This document shows, in pieces, positions 16,288 to 24,787 of a DNA stretch of 64,000 bases (the stretch's first letter is position 1; each line of letters starts with the position of its first letter). The notes under the pieces are model-generated. The model was not told the origin of the DNA. It worked only from the letters and a program-made list of their open reading frames with translations, and did not search any database. Position numbers and translations under genes: made by a program. Origin of the DNA: JBFMFR01 sp040752025 (lineage in GTDB: Bacteria; Chloroflexota; Anaerolineae; Anaerolineales; UBA4823); NCBI GenBank assembly GCA_040752025.1, contig JBFMFR010000030.1, positions 1 to 64,000 on the forward strand, in the 5' to 3' direction.

Positions 16288-17940
16288 ATGTCCGAAGCCC
16301 GTACGATCCGTGCCCCACGCGGCACCCAACTCACTTGCAAATCCTGGCTCACCGAAGCCGCTTACCGCATGATCCAGAACAACCTGGATCCCGAGGTAGC
16401 CGAGCGCCCGCGCGACCTGGTCGTTTACGGCGGGCGCGGGCAGGCCGCCCGTAACTGGGAGTCCTTCGACGCCATCCTGGACACCCTGCGCGAGCTGGAG
16501 GATGACGAAACACTCCTGGTACAGTCCGGTAAACCGGTCATCGTCTTCAAGAGTCACCCCGACGCGCCGCGCGTGTTGATCGCCAACTCCAACCTGGTGC
16601 CCCACTGGGCCACCCAGAAGCATTTCGACCAGTTGGCTGCCAAAGGATTGATCATGTTCGGCCAGATGACCGCCGGTTCGTGGATCTACATCGGCACCCA
16701 GGGCATCCTGCAAGGCACTTACGAAACCCTGGGCTCCCTGGCCCAACAACGCGGCTGGACCTCGCTCAAGGGCAAATTCGTGCTGACTGCTGGCCTGGGT
16801 GGCATGGGCGGCGCCCAACCGCTGGCGATCACCATGAACGAGGGCGTTGGCCTGATCGTTGAGGTCGACCCCGAGCGCGCCCGCCGCCGCCAGGAGATTG
16901 GCTATGTCGACCTGGTCGTAGACACGCTGGAAGAGGCCATGACCCTGGTGGAAGAAGCCAGGGAGCAGGAGATTCCCAGGTCGATCGGTCTGATCGGCAA
17001 CGCCGCCGATATTTACCCCGAACTGGTGCTGCGCGGCGTCATTCCAGATGTAGTTACCGACCAGACCCCGGCCCATGACGTGCACATGTACGTTCCATCC
17101 GGTTTGAGCGTGGTGGCAGCAGAAGAAATGCGCAAATCCGACCCTGAAGAATACGCTCGCCGCTCAATGGCTTCCATGGCCCGCCATGTCGAAGCCATGC
17201 TGGCCTTCCAGCGCGCCGGCGCCGAGGTCTTCGATTACGGCAACAACCTGCGCCAGCGAGCCTTCGATTACGGTGTAAAAAACGCCTTCGACTTCCCTGG
17301 TTTCGTGCCCGCCTATATCCGCCCGCTGTTCTGCGAGGGCAAGGGACCCTTCCGCTGGGTAGCGCTCTCCGGCGATGTAGAGGATATCTACCGCACCGAT
17401 GAAGCTGTGATGGAGCTCTTCCCAGACGATGAGCACCTGCATCGCTGGCTGAAAATGGCCCGCCAGAAAGTGCCCTTCCAGGGGCTGCCATCCCGGATTT
17501 GCTGGCTGGGCTATGGCGAGCGCGCCAGGGCCGGCCTGAAGTTCAACGAACTGGTCGCCAAGGGGATTGTGAAAGCGCCCATCGTCATCGGGCGCGACCA
17601 CCTGGACGCCGGGTCTGTGGCATCGCCCAACCGCGAGACCGAGGGCATGCAGGATGGCACCGACGCCGTCAGCGACTGGGCCATCCTGAACGCCCTGATC
17701 AACGCCGTGGGAGGCGCCACCTGGGTTTCGTTCCATCACGGCGGCGGCGTTGGCATCGGCTACAGCCAGCACGCCGGGCAGGTGATCGTGGCCGACGGCA
17801 CTCCCGAGGCCGCCCGCCGCCTGGAGCGTGTGCTGACGACAGACCCGGGCATGGGCGTGATCCGTCACGCCGATGCCGGTTACCAACAAGCCATCGAAGC
17901 CGCTAAACGGCACGGGCTCAAAACCCCTATGATTAAATAG
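16288..17940 (+). CDS. hutU: Urocanate hydratase
   Basis: A 550-residue NAD-dependent enzyme converting urocanate to imidazolone propionate in histidine degradation. Family motifs are VYGGRGQAARNW at the N-terminus, VQSGKPVIVF, the NAD-binding GLGGMGGAQPLAITM, VTDQTPAHDVHMYVP and CEGKGPFRWVALSGD. The length matches bacterial HutU. No hutH, hutI or hutG is present in the window, so it is separated from the rest of its pathway here. The ribosome binding site is weak. Confidence 0.93.
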   Translation: MSEARTIRAPRGTQLTCKSWLTEAAYRMIQNNLDPEVAERPRDLVVYGGRGQAARNWESFDAILDTLRELEDDETLLVQSGKPVIVFKSHPDAPRVLIANSNLVPHWATQKHFDQLAAKGLIMFGQMTAGSWIYIGTQGILQGTYETLGSLAQQRGWTSLKGKFVLTAGLGGMGGAQPLAITMNEGVGLIVEVDPERARRRQEIGYVDLVVDTLEEAMTLVEEAREQEIPRSIGLIGNAADIYPELVLRGVIPDVVTDQTPAHDVHMYVPSGLSVVAAEEMRKSDPEEYARRSMASMARHVEAMLAFQRAGAEVFDYGNNLRQRAFDYGVKNAFDFPGFVPAYIRPLFCEGKGPFRWVALSGDVEDIYRTDEAVMELFPDDEHLHRWLKMARQKVPFQGLPSRICWLGYGERARAGLKFNELVAKGIVKAPIVIGRDHLDAGSVASPNRETEGMQDGTDAVSDWAILNALINAVGGATWVSFHHGGGVGIGYSQHAGQVIVADGTPEAARRLERVLTTDPGMGVIRHADAGYQQAIEAAKRHGLKTPMIK

Positions 17941-17951
17941 CATTGTACAAC

Positions 17952-17989
17952 GGCAGGCCAGCGACATTCCTAATGCCTGTTGGCCTGCC
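17952..17989 (+). terminator. Inverted repeat after hutU, probable terminator
   Basis: GGCAGGCCA (17952-17960) and TGGCCTGCC (17981-17989) form a perfect 9-bp stem 11 nt after the hutU stop, with only a short, interrupted T stretch afterwards (ACCTGTTTCT). It separates hutU from the kinase gene. Confidence 0.5.
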
Positions 17990-18003
17990 TACCTGTTTCT
18001 CCC

Positions 18004-19449
18004 ATGAATGCGCCTCGCGACCTCAACCACTACCGCCTGGAAAGCCTGATCGGCAGCAGTAAATACGCTGACGCCTACCAGGCCACTGACACCGTCCGTA
18101 AACGCAGCGTTACGATCAAGCTGCTTAAAGTCGAATTTTTAGCTGGCGTACGGGATGTTTCCCGTTTCCTCCAGCAGGCTCAACTGGCATCCGACCTGGT
18201 GCACCCCCACCTGGCCTGGGTTTGGGAGACCGGCGAATCTGGCGGGCGCTATTTTCTGGTCGAACGTTACGTCAATGGCCCTACCCTGGCACAGGTGTTG
18301 GAGGAATCTGGCCCTTTGCCCTGGGAACAGGCTATCCAGGTTTTCCGGCAAATCGCGCAAGGGCTGGATTTCGCTCATGCGAAAGGCTGGGTGCATGCAG
18401 ATATCCAGCCCGTCAACATCCTGCTCAGTTCCGACCTGGGAGCAGTGCTCGCCGAATTCGGCCTGACCAAAGCCCTGCAAGCCGGCAAGAGAAAACCCGT
18501 TGGCGATCCACGCTACCGCGCGCCGGAACTCTGGCAAGGCCAGGCAGGCAGCCCGGCCTCAGATCAATATGCCCTGGCCTGTATCCTGGTTGAAGCTTTG
18601 ACGGCCCAACCGCTTTTCGATGCGCCCACGAGCGCCGCGCTCGAAAGCCTGCACACCAGCGATTTCGATCTCGCTGAGCGAGCCGCTGGCGCCATACCAT
18701 CGCAGGCTGTGCCCATCTTGCAGAGAGCCCTGGCGCTTCAGGCGGAAGAACGTTACCCCAACACCAGCGCCCTGGTTGAAGCCCTGGCCCAAATTCCAGC
18801 CGATGAAATCAAGATGGCCAGTCCGCCCGCTCGCCAGCCAGGCGCGCTGCCTGCCTGGCGGCAAACCAGCAAACCTGTTTCCAACCCGGCTGAGGAGGCC
18901 GCTCGCCTGGCTGCCCTGGAACAGGCCCGCCAGGAAATCGAAGAACAACTGCGCCGCGAGGCTGAAGCTCGCTCCCAACAGGTCAGCCAGGAGATCGAAC
19001 CCGCCGTACTGGCACCTGGTGAAGAACAGCCGCGCCCGGAACGCCCCCGGCGCAAATCCGCGCGAGGGGCAGCCTCCCCCTGGCGGCGCTGGCCAGTCGT
19101 GGCTGGCGCGTTGCTCATCCTGGCCCTGGCCCTGGGAGCATTGTTCTTGGACAGCTCCCTTTCCCGCCAGGTGTTGTTCCCCGCCACTGCCACACCCACC
19201 CCTATGCCTCCCACGGCCACGTTCACACCTACCCAGACTCATACCCCCACCACTACCCATACACCTACATTTACTTCAACGGCTACGGCCACCATCACCA
19301 GCACGGCCACCCCCACCGCCACGCTTACGCCAACTATTACACTCACCCCCACGATTACAAATACCAGCACCCGCACCGCCACGATCACGCGCACGCCTAA
19401 GCAGCCCTCCGACGACTCCCTTACTGGAGAGTCGCCCGTGGTCCCCTGA
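18004..19449 (+). CDS. Ser/Thr kinase-like membrane protein, degenerate active site
   Basis: A 481-residue protein with an N-terminal PknB-like kinase domain (about 1-270), an Ala/Glu-rich coiled region (about 295-345), one membrane helix (about 363-383) and an extracytoplasmic Thr/Pro repeat tail (TPTPT, TATPT). The ATP-binding Lys39 (VTIK) is kept. The Gly loop is degenerate (GSSKYADAY), the catalytic loop reads HADIQPVN (Asp133 kept, Lys replaced by Gln135), and DFG is EFG (Glu151). It may be a pseudokinase or weak kinase. The start is the ATG at 18004. Confidence 0.82.
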   Translation: MNAPRDLNHYRLESLIGSSKYADAYQATDTVRKRSVTIKLLKVEFLAGVRDVSRFLQQAQLASDLVHPHLAWVWETGESGGRYFLVERYVNGPTLAQVLEESGPLPWEQAIQVFRQIAQGLDFAHAKGWVHADIQPVNILLSSDLGAVLAEFGLTKALQAGKRKPVGDPRYRAPELWQGQAGSPASDQYALACILVEALTAQPLFDAPTSAALESLHTSDFDLAERAAGAIPSQAVPILQRALALQAEERYPNTSALVEALAQIPADEIKMASPPARQPGALPAWRQTSKPVSNPAEEAARLAALEQARQEIEEQLRREAEARSQQVSQEIEPAVLAPGEEQPRPERPRRKSARGAASPWRRWPVVAGALLILALALGALFLDSSLSRQVLFPATATPTPMPPTATFTPTQTHTPTTTHTPTFTSTATATITSTATPTATLTPTITLTPTITNTSTRTATITRTPKQPSDDSLTGESPVVP

Positions 19450-19494
19450 CAGGCGATCACCCCCATCCCGTCTAAGGTAAAATTTAGCGTTTCT

Positions 19495-20133
19495 ATGAAA
19501 TTACCGGTTTCTCATTGGCTTAGATCATCGCTCTTCTGGTTCCTGGTCACCCTGCTCGCCATAGCGTGCGTCACTGCGCTGGGCCCTGCCGAAAAAACGT
19601 TGGGCGTCCACGTGCGCCTGGTATATTTACACGGTGTGTGGGTGTGGGCTGCACTGGTGGCATTCCTGGCGGCTGGCCTGGTCGGCGCGGCCGGCTTGCT
19701 GGCTCGCAAAGAAACGCTGCACCGCTGGTCGCGCGCCCTGGGTCGCACTGGCCTGTTCTTCTGGATCACTTATCTGCCGATTTCGGTCTGGACGATGCAG
19801 GCCAACTGGAACGGTCTCTTCTTATCAGAGCCGCGCTGGCGGCTGGCTGTCATCTTCGCCACCAGCGGCCTGCTGCTGCAAGCCGGCATCAGCCTGCTGG
19901 AAAAACCCGCCTGGGCCTCAGCCGGCAACCTGATGTTCATCCTGGCATTGTTCCTGGCCTTGGGAAACACTCCCAACGTCATGCACCCGCCGTCGCCCAT
20001 CTTTGACTCAGATGCCCCAGGCATCCAACTATACTTCGCCAGCCTGTTTGTGCTGACGCTGTTGGGAGCCTGGCAGGTGACCCGCTGGTGGCATCATTTT
20101 GAAAGCATGGAAACGGGAACCACCCCGAGTTGA
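19495..20133 (+). CDS. Six-helix membrane protein, weakly CcmC/CcsA-like
   Basis: A 212-residue polytopic protein with about six helices. RLVYLHGVWVW after the first helix and NTPNVMHPPSP near the fifth recall heme-handling cytochrome c assembly proteins of the CcmC type, but the tryptophan-rich WWD motif is missing, so this is tentative. Its stop codon overlaps the TTG start of the next gene, which points to coupled expression with the MFS transporter. Confidence 0.5.
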   Translation: MKLPVSHWLRSSLFWFLVTLLAIACVTALGPAEKTLGVHVRLVYLHGVWVWAALVAFLAAGLVGAAGLLARKETLHRWSRALGRTGLFFWITYLPISVWTMQANWNGLFLSEPRWRLAVIFATSGLLLQAGISLLEKPAWASAGNLMFILALFLALGNTPNVMHPPSPIFDSDAPGIQLYFASLFVLTLLGAWQVTRWWHHFESMETGTTPS

Positions 20134-21314
20134 AACGCGCCCTACAGGTCCAGATTCCCTTGTTCATCGCTGTGCGCACTTTGCTCAACACCAGCTTGCG
20201 CATGGTGTATCCCTTCCTGCCAGTCTTCGCCCGCGGCCTGGGTGTGGATTTGCGCCTGCTTTCCCTGGGACTCACCCTGCGCTGGAGTTCTGGCCTTCTG
20301 GGACCCTTTCTGGCCTGGATCGGGGATACCCGCGGCAGAAAAGCCGGCATGTTGTTCGGCCTGTCGCTCTTTGTTTTGAGCGCCGGCCTGGTCGCGGTCT
20401 GGCCCACTTACCCGGCCTTCGTGATTGCGCTGATCCTCAGCCTGGTCGGCAACATCACCCTGGTGACCTCCATGCAGGCCTACCTGGGGGACCAGGTGCC
20501 CTACCGGCAGCGCGGCCTGGCCCTGGGACTGATCGAATTTAGCTGGTCCCTGGGGTTTATCGTTGGCGTGCCCCTGGTCGGTTTGCTGATCGCCCGCCAT
20601 GGCTGGCAGGCGCCTTTCCCGATCCTGGCCTTGCTGGGCGTTCTGGCCCTGGCAGGGTTGTGGCGCTTGCTGCCCGCCGATAAGCCCGAGATCAGCAGCC
20701 GCCCCAACATGGGTCGCAACCTGCTCGCCGTGATCCAGCACCCTGCCGCCCTGGCCGGAGCCGTCCTGGGCATCTGCATGAGCAGTTCGAACGAAATGGT
20801 CAACCTGATCTTCGGCGTCTGGCTGGAGGATTCCTTGCAGGTCAAGATCGCCGCCCTGGCAGGCGCTTCCGCAGTGATCGGCCTGTCTGAACTGGGCGGC
20901 GAATCGCTGGTCAGCTTCCTGGTAGACCGCCTGGGCAAAGCTCGCTCAGTAAGCCTGGGTTTATTGTCCAACGCCCTGGTAGCATTGGCCTTACCCACTC
21001 TGGGCCAGAGCCTGAGCGGCGCGTTGTTGGGATTATTCTTGCTCTACCTGACTTTTGAATTCACCATGGTCAGCGCCATCCCCTTGATGACCGAGGTCCT
21101 GCCTGGTTCACGCGCCACGTTCATGTCGGTATTCTTTGCCAGTACAGCCCTGGGTCGCGGCATCAGCGATATGATCGCCCCCTCCCTCTACGAGTTCGGC
21201 AAAACCTCGCCCAGGCTGCCCGGCCTGCAGCCTATCGTCCTGGCAGCCATCGTCCTGAATCTATTTGCCTTGATCTGCCTGGGTTTTGTCCGGCGCGCCG
21301 AGCCCGAAAGTTGA
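20130..21314 (+). CDS. Major facilitator superfamily transporter
   Basis: A 394-residue protein with about twelve helices. It has an MFS-type loop GDTRGRKAGMLFGL after helix 2 (compare the GxxxDRxGRR motif) and a second-half loop FLVDRLGKARSVSLG. It is probably an efflux or solute carrier; the substrate cannot be deduced. TTG at 20130 is the best start, as TTGA overlaps the upstream stop by four bases. The following LysM gene begins about 57 nt later. Confidence 0.82.
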   Translation: MKRALQVQIPLFIAVRTLLNTSLRMVYPFLPVFARGLGVDLRLLSLGLTLRWSSGLLGPFLAWIGDTRGRKAGMLFGLSLFVLSAGLVAVWPTYPAFVIALILSLVGNITLVTSMQAYLGDQVPYRQRGLALGLIEFSWSLGFIVGVPLVGLLIARHGWQAPFPILALLGVLALAGLWRLLPADKPEISSRPNMGRNLLAVIQHPAALAGAVLGICMSSSNEMVNLIFGVWLEDSLQVKIAALAGASAVIGLSELGGESLVSFLVDRLGKARSVSLGLLSNALVALALPTLGQSLSGALLGLFLLYLTFEFTMVSAIPLMTEVLPGSRATFMSVFFASTALGRGISDMIAPSLYEFGKTSPRLPGLQPIVLAAIVLNLFALICLGFVRRAEPES

Positions 21315-21331
21315 ACCCTTTCACCCGCCTC

Positions 21332-21360
21332 TTATCCATCCTCATTTCTTCCGGTATAAT
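21332..21360 (+). promoter_or_regulatory. Possible promoter of the LysM protein gene
   Basis: A perfect TATAAT (21355-21360) lies 17 nt after TTATCC (21332-21337), which is only a partial -35. The ATG chosen for the LysM gene is at 21371, so the leader would be very short and the message may be nearly leaderless. Confidence 0.45.
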
Positions 21361-21370
21361 CAAGCCAATT

Positions 21371-22207
21371 ATGGAAAGAACACATCAAAAATTTCACCCG
21401 TCCAATCCCGGTGTGCTCGTACCGGTGATCCTGACCCTGGTTTTCTTATGTGCAGGGCTGGCTTTTGTTGGCGCAATCCCGGATGCCCAGGCTGCGCCTG
21501 CTGCGCAGGCCCCGATCTACACGCCCACACCAGGCCCAGATGGGCGCATTATCTACATCGTTAGAGCCAATGACACCCTCTTGAGCATCTCTCTACTGAC
21601 CGGGGTTCCGGTCAGCGAGCTCAAGGGGCTCAACAACATGATCGACGATGTCATCTACGAGGGGCAGAAGCTGCTGCTGGGGTACGCCGGACCGCCGGAA
21701 GTCACCATCACGGTTGGCCCGCCGCCCACGGCTACCCCGATCCTGCCCACGCCAACGCCCAAGCCCGGTAAAGGCAATTTGTGCATCCTGCTTTACGAGG
21801 ATATCAACGGCGACTCGATCCGCCAGGAAGAAGAGCCCTCCATCCCAGACGGCGCCATCAGCTTCGGCAACCGCGCCGGCACAATCTCTAAATCGGCCAA
21901 AACCGGCTCTGGCCTGGAACATCAATGCTTCGATGATTTGCCTGAAGGAGAATACACCATCAGCATTGCCGTGCCCGAGGGCTACAACGCCACCACCAAA
22001 ACCAGCGAAGAGCTGATCTTGGGGCCTGGAGACATCACTTATCTGAACTTCGGCGCTCAAGCCAACTCGCAGACTCTGGCCGAAGCGCCCACACTGCCGG
22101 TTCAGGAAGGCCAGCGCTCACCCCTCCTGGGCATCGTAGGCGCGCTGTTCTTGCTCCTGGGCGTGGGCGTAGCCCTGTTCGCCGGGCGCATTCTCCGCAG
22201 CCGCTAA
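21371..22207 (+). CDS. LysM-domain cell-surface protein with SdrD-like B domain and C-terminal anchor
   Basis: A 278-residue exported protein. A hydrophobic signal segment (about 18-37) is followed by a LysM domain (IIYIVRANDTLLSIS to QKLLLG, about residues 55-100), a Pro/Thr linker (TPILPTPTPKPGKG), an SdrD/Cna-B-like beta domain (CILLYEDINGDSIRQEEEP to NFGAQ), and a C-terminal membrane helix ending in RILRSR. LysM binds GlcNAc-containing glycans, so this is probably an envelope protein. The ATG at 21371 gives a normal signal peptide; the upstream in-frame start does not. It meets the next gene tail to tail. Confidence 0.8.
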   Translation: MERTHQKFHPSNPGVLVPVILTLVFLCAGLAFVGAIPDAQAAPAAQAPIYTPTPGPDGRIIYIVRANDTLLSISLLTGVPVSELKGLNNMIDDVIYEGQKLLLGYAGPPEVTITVGPPPTATPILPTPTPKPGKGNLCILLYEDINGDSIRQEEEPSIPDGAISFGNRAGTISKSAKTGSGLEHQCFDDLPEGEYTISIAVPEGYNATTKTSEELILGPGDITYLNFGAQANSQTLAEAPTLPVQEGQRSPLLGIVGALFLLLGVGVALFAGRILRSR

Positions 22208-23313
22208 CTTCTATCCAACTTGGTATACAACGCCAGCAGAGCCTCGGCAAAATCCTGCCCGCTCCAGGAAGCCGCCCGCTGGCGCGCTGACTGGCTCAGG
22301 CTGGTCGCCACGTGCTCTTCGACCACCAGCGTGAGCAAGGCGGCCCCCAACCCGCGCCCGCCCGACTCTGGCTTCGCCAGGTAACCGGCCGGGCCGACCA
22401 AACCGTCGCTCCACTTATCTTCGAGCGCCGCCACCGGCTTGCCGCACGCCAGGCCCAGGCGCAGCGAGCCACCCCACACAGGCGTCCGGGCCGGATGCAA
22501 GATGGCGCTGCACGCCTGGTAAAGCCGCGCCAGCGCCTGCACCGGCAGTCTGGGCAACCTGCGCACTGTCTGCCTCAGATGGTTTTGATCCAGCCAGCGA
22601 TCGACCCGCTCGACCGCCGCGCCATGCACACCGGCTAACAGCAGCGGGTACTGCTCCCCGATCGCGCCGGCCGCCCAATGCCAGGCCTCCGCCAGGTGCT
22701 GGAGATCTGCCGGTCCGGTTGGGCCATGATACAGCACGTAGGTTTGCGGCAGGTGCAGGTCCGCTAACGCAGCCTGGGCGCGTGCGTTGAGTCCATCAGC
22801 CTCCTCCAGGGCCACAAAGGCAGGGTGCACGATCGGCGGCAGCCTTTGCAGCGGGACTTCGGATTCTGGCGCAGGCAAGTCCGCCGGCCAGAGCGCCACC
22901 CGCGCCCGCGCCAGTCCCCCCTGGGCCAGCGCTTCTCGCAGCCGATCGGCCAGGCGGCGCGGCCGTTCCTGCGCAGGCCGGCCCGCAGCCCAATCTATCG
23001 GGCTGTAGATTCTCGCTGCCGTACCCAACAAAGGCAGTCCTCCCCCCACCTGGTGGATGCAGCTTGCCCCTTCCGCCTGCGCCAGCCGCGGCAGTTTGCG
23101 CTGCTCCCAGTTCAGCAAACCTGCGGGAGTATCCGGTGTGGGAGCCAGGCGCGGCAGGACGCCCTCCGGCAGTTCGTGGAAAGAAGCCGCCGGCAGCCCC
23201 ACCACGGCCTGGAGCGCCGCCGGGTGATAGGCCAGCAGCGTCAGCAGGTGCAGCGCCGCCGGGCTGTTTGGGCGGTAAGCCAGCGGCCAACCGTCGTAGA
23301 AAATAGCCCTCAT
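22204..23313 (-). CDS. Glycosyltransferase, GT4-like (GT-B fold)
   Basis: A 369-residue protein. The N-terminus MRAIFYDGWPLAYRPNSPAA and the C-terminal half, with SAILHPARTPVWGGSLRLGL followed by a CGKPVAA segment, fit the nucleotide-sugar-binding half of GT-B glycosyltransferases, where a Glu usually contacts the donor. Here the usual E-x7-E is not clear. I chose the ATG at 23313 because the longer frame would run into the thioesterase gene. The last four bases overlap the convergent LysM gene. Probably an envelope glycan enzyme. Confidence 0.65.
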   Translation of the reverse strand: MRAIFYDGWPLAYRPNSPAALHLLTLLAYHPAALQAVVGLPAASFHELPEGVLPRLAPTPDTPAGLLNWEQRKLPRLAQAEGASCIHQVGGGLPLLGTAARIYSPIDWAAGRPAQERPRRLADRLREALAQGGLARARVALWPADLPAPESEVPLQRLPPIVHPAFVALEEADGLNARAQAALADLHLPQTYVLYHGPTGPADLQHLAEAWHWAAGAIGEQYPLLLAGVHGAAVERVDRWLDQNHLRQTVRRLPRLPVQALARLYQACSAILHPARTPVWGGSLRLGLACGKPVAALEDKWSDGLVGPAGYLAKPESGGRGLGAALLTLVVEEHVATSLSQSARQRAASWSGQDFAEALLALYTKLDRS

Positions 23314-23329
23314 GAGAAAGTCCGGCTCT

Positions 23330-23734
23330 CTAACCGGATGCCTTGGCCTGCACGCGCTGCGCAAAGCGCGCCTCTTCGATCACCACGCGCTGGTGCTGGC
23401 CTTCGCCGATCGCTTCCACGGTATCCCAGGCCAGTACGGTGAAATCAACCCGCCGACCATCGATGGCAGTCACCTCGCAGCGCACGCGCACCTGCGCGCC
23501 CACGGGAGTTGGCGCCAGGTGGCGCACATCCACGTGCATCCCCACACTGGAATACCCCTGTGGGAGATGCTGCGCCAGCAAGTCGCGCCCCACCTGCTCC
23601 ATAAAACCAATCATGCTGGGCGTGGCCAGCACCGCCAGCGACCCGCTGCCGATGTTTGCAGCGGTGTACCGCTCTTCCACCTCGAAGGTCGCCTCCTTCG
23701 ACATCCCAACTTCGATGTATTCCTTGACTTCCAT
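23330..23734 (-). CDS. Hotdog-fold thioesterase (FlK-like)
   Basis: A 134-residue hotdog-fold protein similar to fluoroacetyl-CoA thioesterase-type proteins: AANIGSGSLAVLATPSMIGFME near residues 25-46 (active-site region) and GMHVDVRHLAPTPVGAQV, followed by a beta strand. It would hydrolyse an acyl-CoA; the substrate is unknown. It sits between two glycosyltransferase genes on the same strand, with 16- and 26-nt gaps. Confidence 0.82.
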   Translation of the reverse strand: MEVKEYIEVGMSKEATFEVEERYTAANIGSGSLAVLATPSMIGFMEQVGRDLLAQHLPQGYSSVGMHVDVRHLAPTPVGAQVRVRCEVTAIDGRRVDFTVLAWDTVEAIGEGQHQRVVIEEARFAQRVQAKASG

Positions 23735-23760
23735 CTTTCCTCCAAAAACGCCAGTTTATG

Positions 23761-24777
23761 TCAGGCCGCTCCCCACCAGTCCCGTCCTTCGCGCAGTCCC
23801 ATGTCGTTCAAACGCTGGCGGATGAGCTGGCGGGCGCCGCGTGCTCCCACCGCCGCCAGCACCGCTGGGTTCTCGTAACGCTCCAGCCAGGAGGGCAGCG
23901 CCTCGGGCGGGATGATCGGCAGCCCGTGCCGCGTGCGCCCGATCTTGCGCGGGTCGATATCCACGTAAGCCGCCAAGGGCGCGCCCTGGCGCGCCAGTTG
24001 CTTGCCCAGGCGCCGGCCCATCATGCCTGCCCCCCAGATGATCACCGCCTGGCGCCCGGCCAGCGGGCCGCGCGCCAGGTAATAAGCCTTGGCCCGCAGG
24101 AAATTCTCCACTGAGTAGCGCCCATCCGTGCGCGTCAGCCGTTCAGGGTGCTCGCGCCACTCCAGCAGCACTTCCGGCAGCTTGGCGAAACCCGCCCCGG
24201 CCAGGTACAGGCGCAGCCACAGGTCGTAGTCCTCCGGCCAGCCATGCTCCTGGTAACCGCCTATGTCCAACACCGCCGGACGCCGGAAGGTCACGCTGGG
24301 GTGCGGCAGCGGGCTTTCCACAAACATCTCGCGCCGGATGTCTTCGTTGCTGAGCAGGGCGTTCAGCCAATCGATATAGAGGGCGAAGCCCTGGCGCACC
24401 TGCTCCTGGGGGAAGCCCGCCACCCGGCAGCTAACCACCCCGGTTTCGGCATGCGTATCCAGGTAGGCCGCCTGCCGCTCCAAACGCTGCGGGTGGGCGC
24501 GGTCGTCGCTGTCCATGCGCGCCACGTACTCCGCCTGGCACACTTGCAAGCCGGCGTTCAGCGCCGCCACGATGCCGGCGTGCGCCTGGGAGACCAGCCG
24601 CAGGCGCGCCTCGCCCCGCGCATAAGCCCGCAGGATCTCCGCCGTGGCGTCCGTTGAGCCATCATCCACCGCCACGATCTCGAAATCCGCCAGGCTCTGG
24701 CGCTTCAGGCTGTCCAGCGCCTCAGGCAGCGTCGCCGCCGCGTTATAACAGGGCATCAACACAGAAACGTGTGGCAT
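23761..24777 (-). CDS. GT2 glycosyltransferase with C-terminal Rossmann-like domain
   Basis: A 338-residue protein. Residues 1-215 are a family 2 glycosyltransferase: VSVLMPCYNAAATLPEAL, VDDGSTDAT for nucleotide binding, and the DxD-type RMDSDDRAHP for metal and donor binding. About 100 further residues begin AVIIWGAGMMGRRLGKQLA and contain YVDIDPRKIG, a dinucleotide-binding pattern usually seen in separate proteins. It probably transfers a sugar to a membrane lipid or polysaccharide. The substrate is unknown. Confidence 0.85.
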   Translation of the reverse strand: MPHVSVLMPCYNAAATLPEALDSLKRQSLADFEIVAVDDGSTDATAEILRAYARGEARLRLVSQAHAGIVAALNAGLQVCQAEYVARMDSDDRAHPQRLERQAAYLDTHAETGVVSCRVAGFPQEQVRQGFALYIDWLNALLSNEDIRREMFVESPLPHPSVTFRRPAVLDIGGYQEHGWPEDYDLWLRLYLAGAGFAKLPEVLLEWREHPERLTRTDGRYSVENFLRAKAYYLARGPLAGRQAVIIWGAGMMGRRLGKQLARQGAPLAAYVDIDPRKIGRTRHGLPIIPPEALPSWLERYENPAVLAAVGARGARQLIRQRLNDMGLREGRDWWGAA

Positions 24778-24787
24778 GCCCCGGATT

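Noticed and set aside
16246..17085. Minus-strand open frame of 279 codons
   Set aside because: Antisense to hutU with its composition dictated by the sense codons; no homology seen.
19180..19420. Possible CRISPR or tandem repeat in the Thr/Pro-rich stretch
   Set aside because: It is an imperfect codon-level repeat encoding the TPTPT-like tail of the kinase-like protein; no constant repeat/spacer units.
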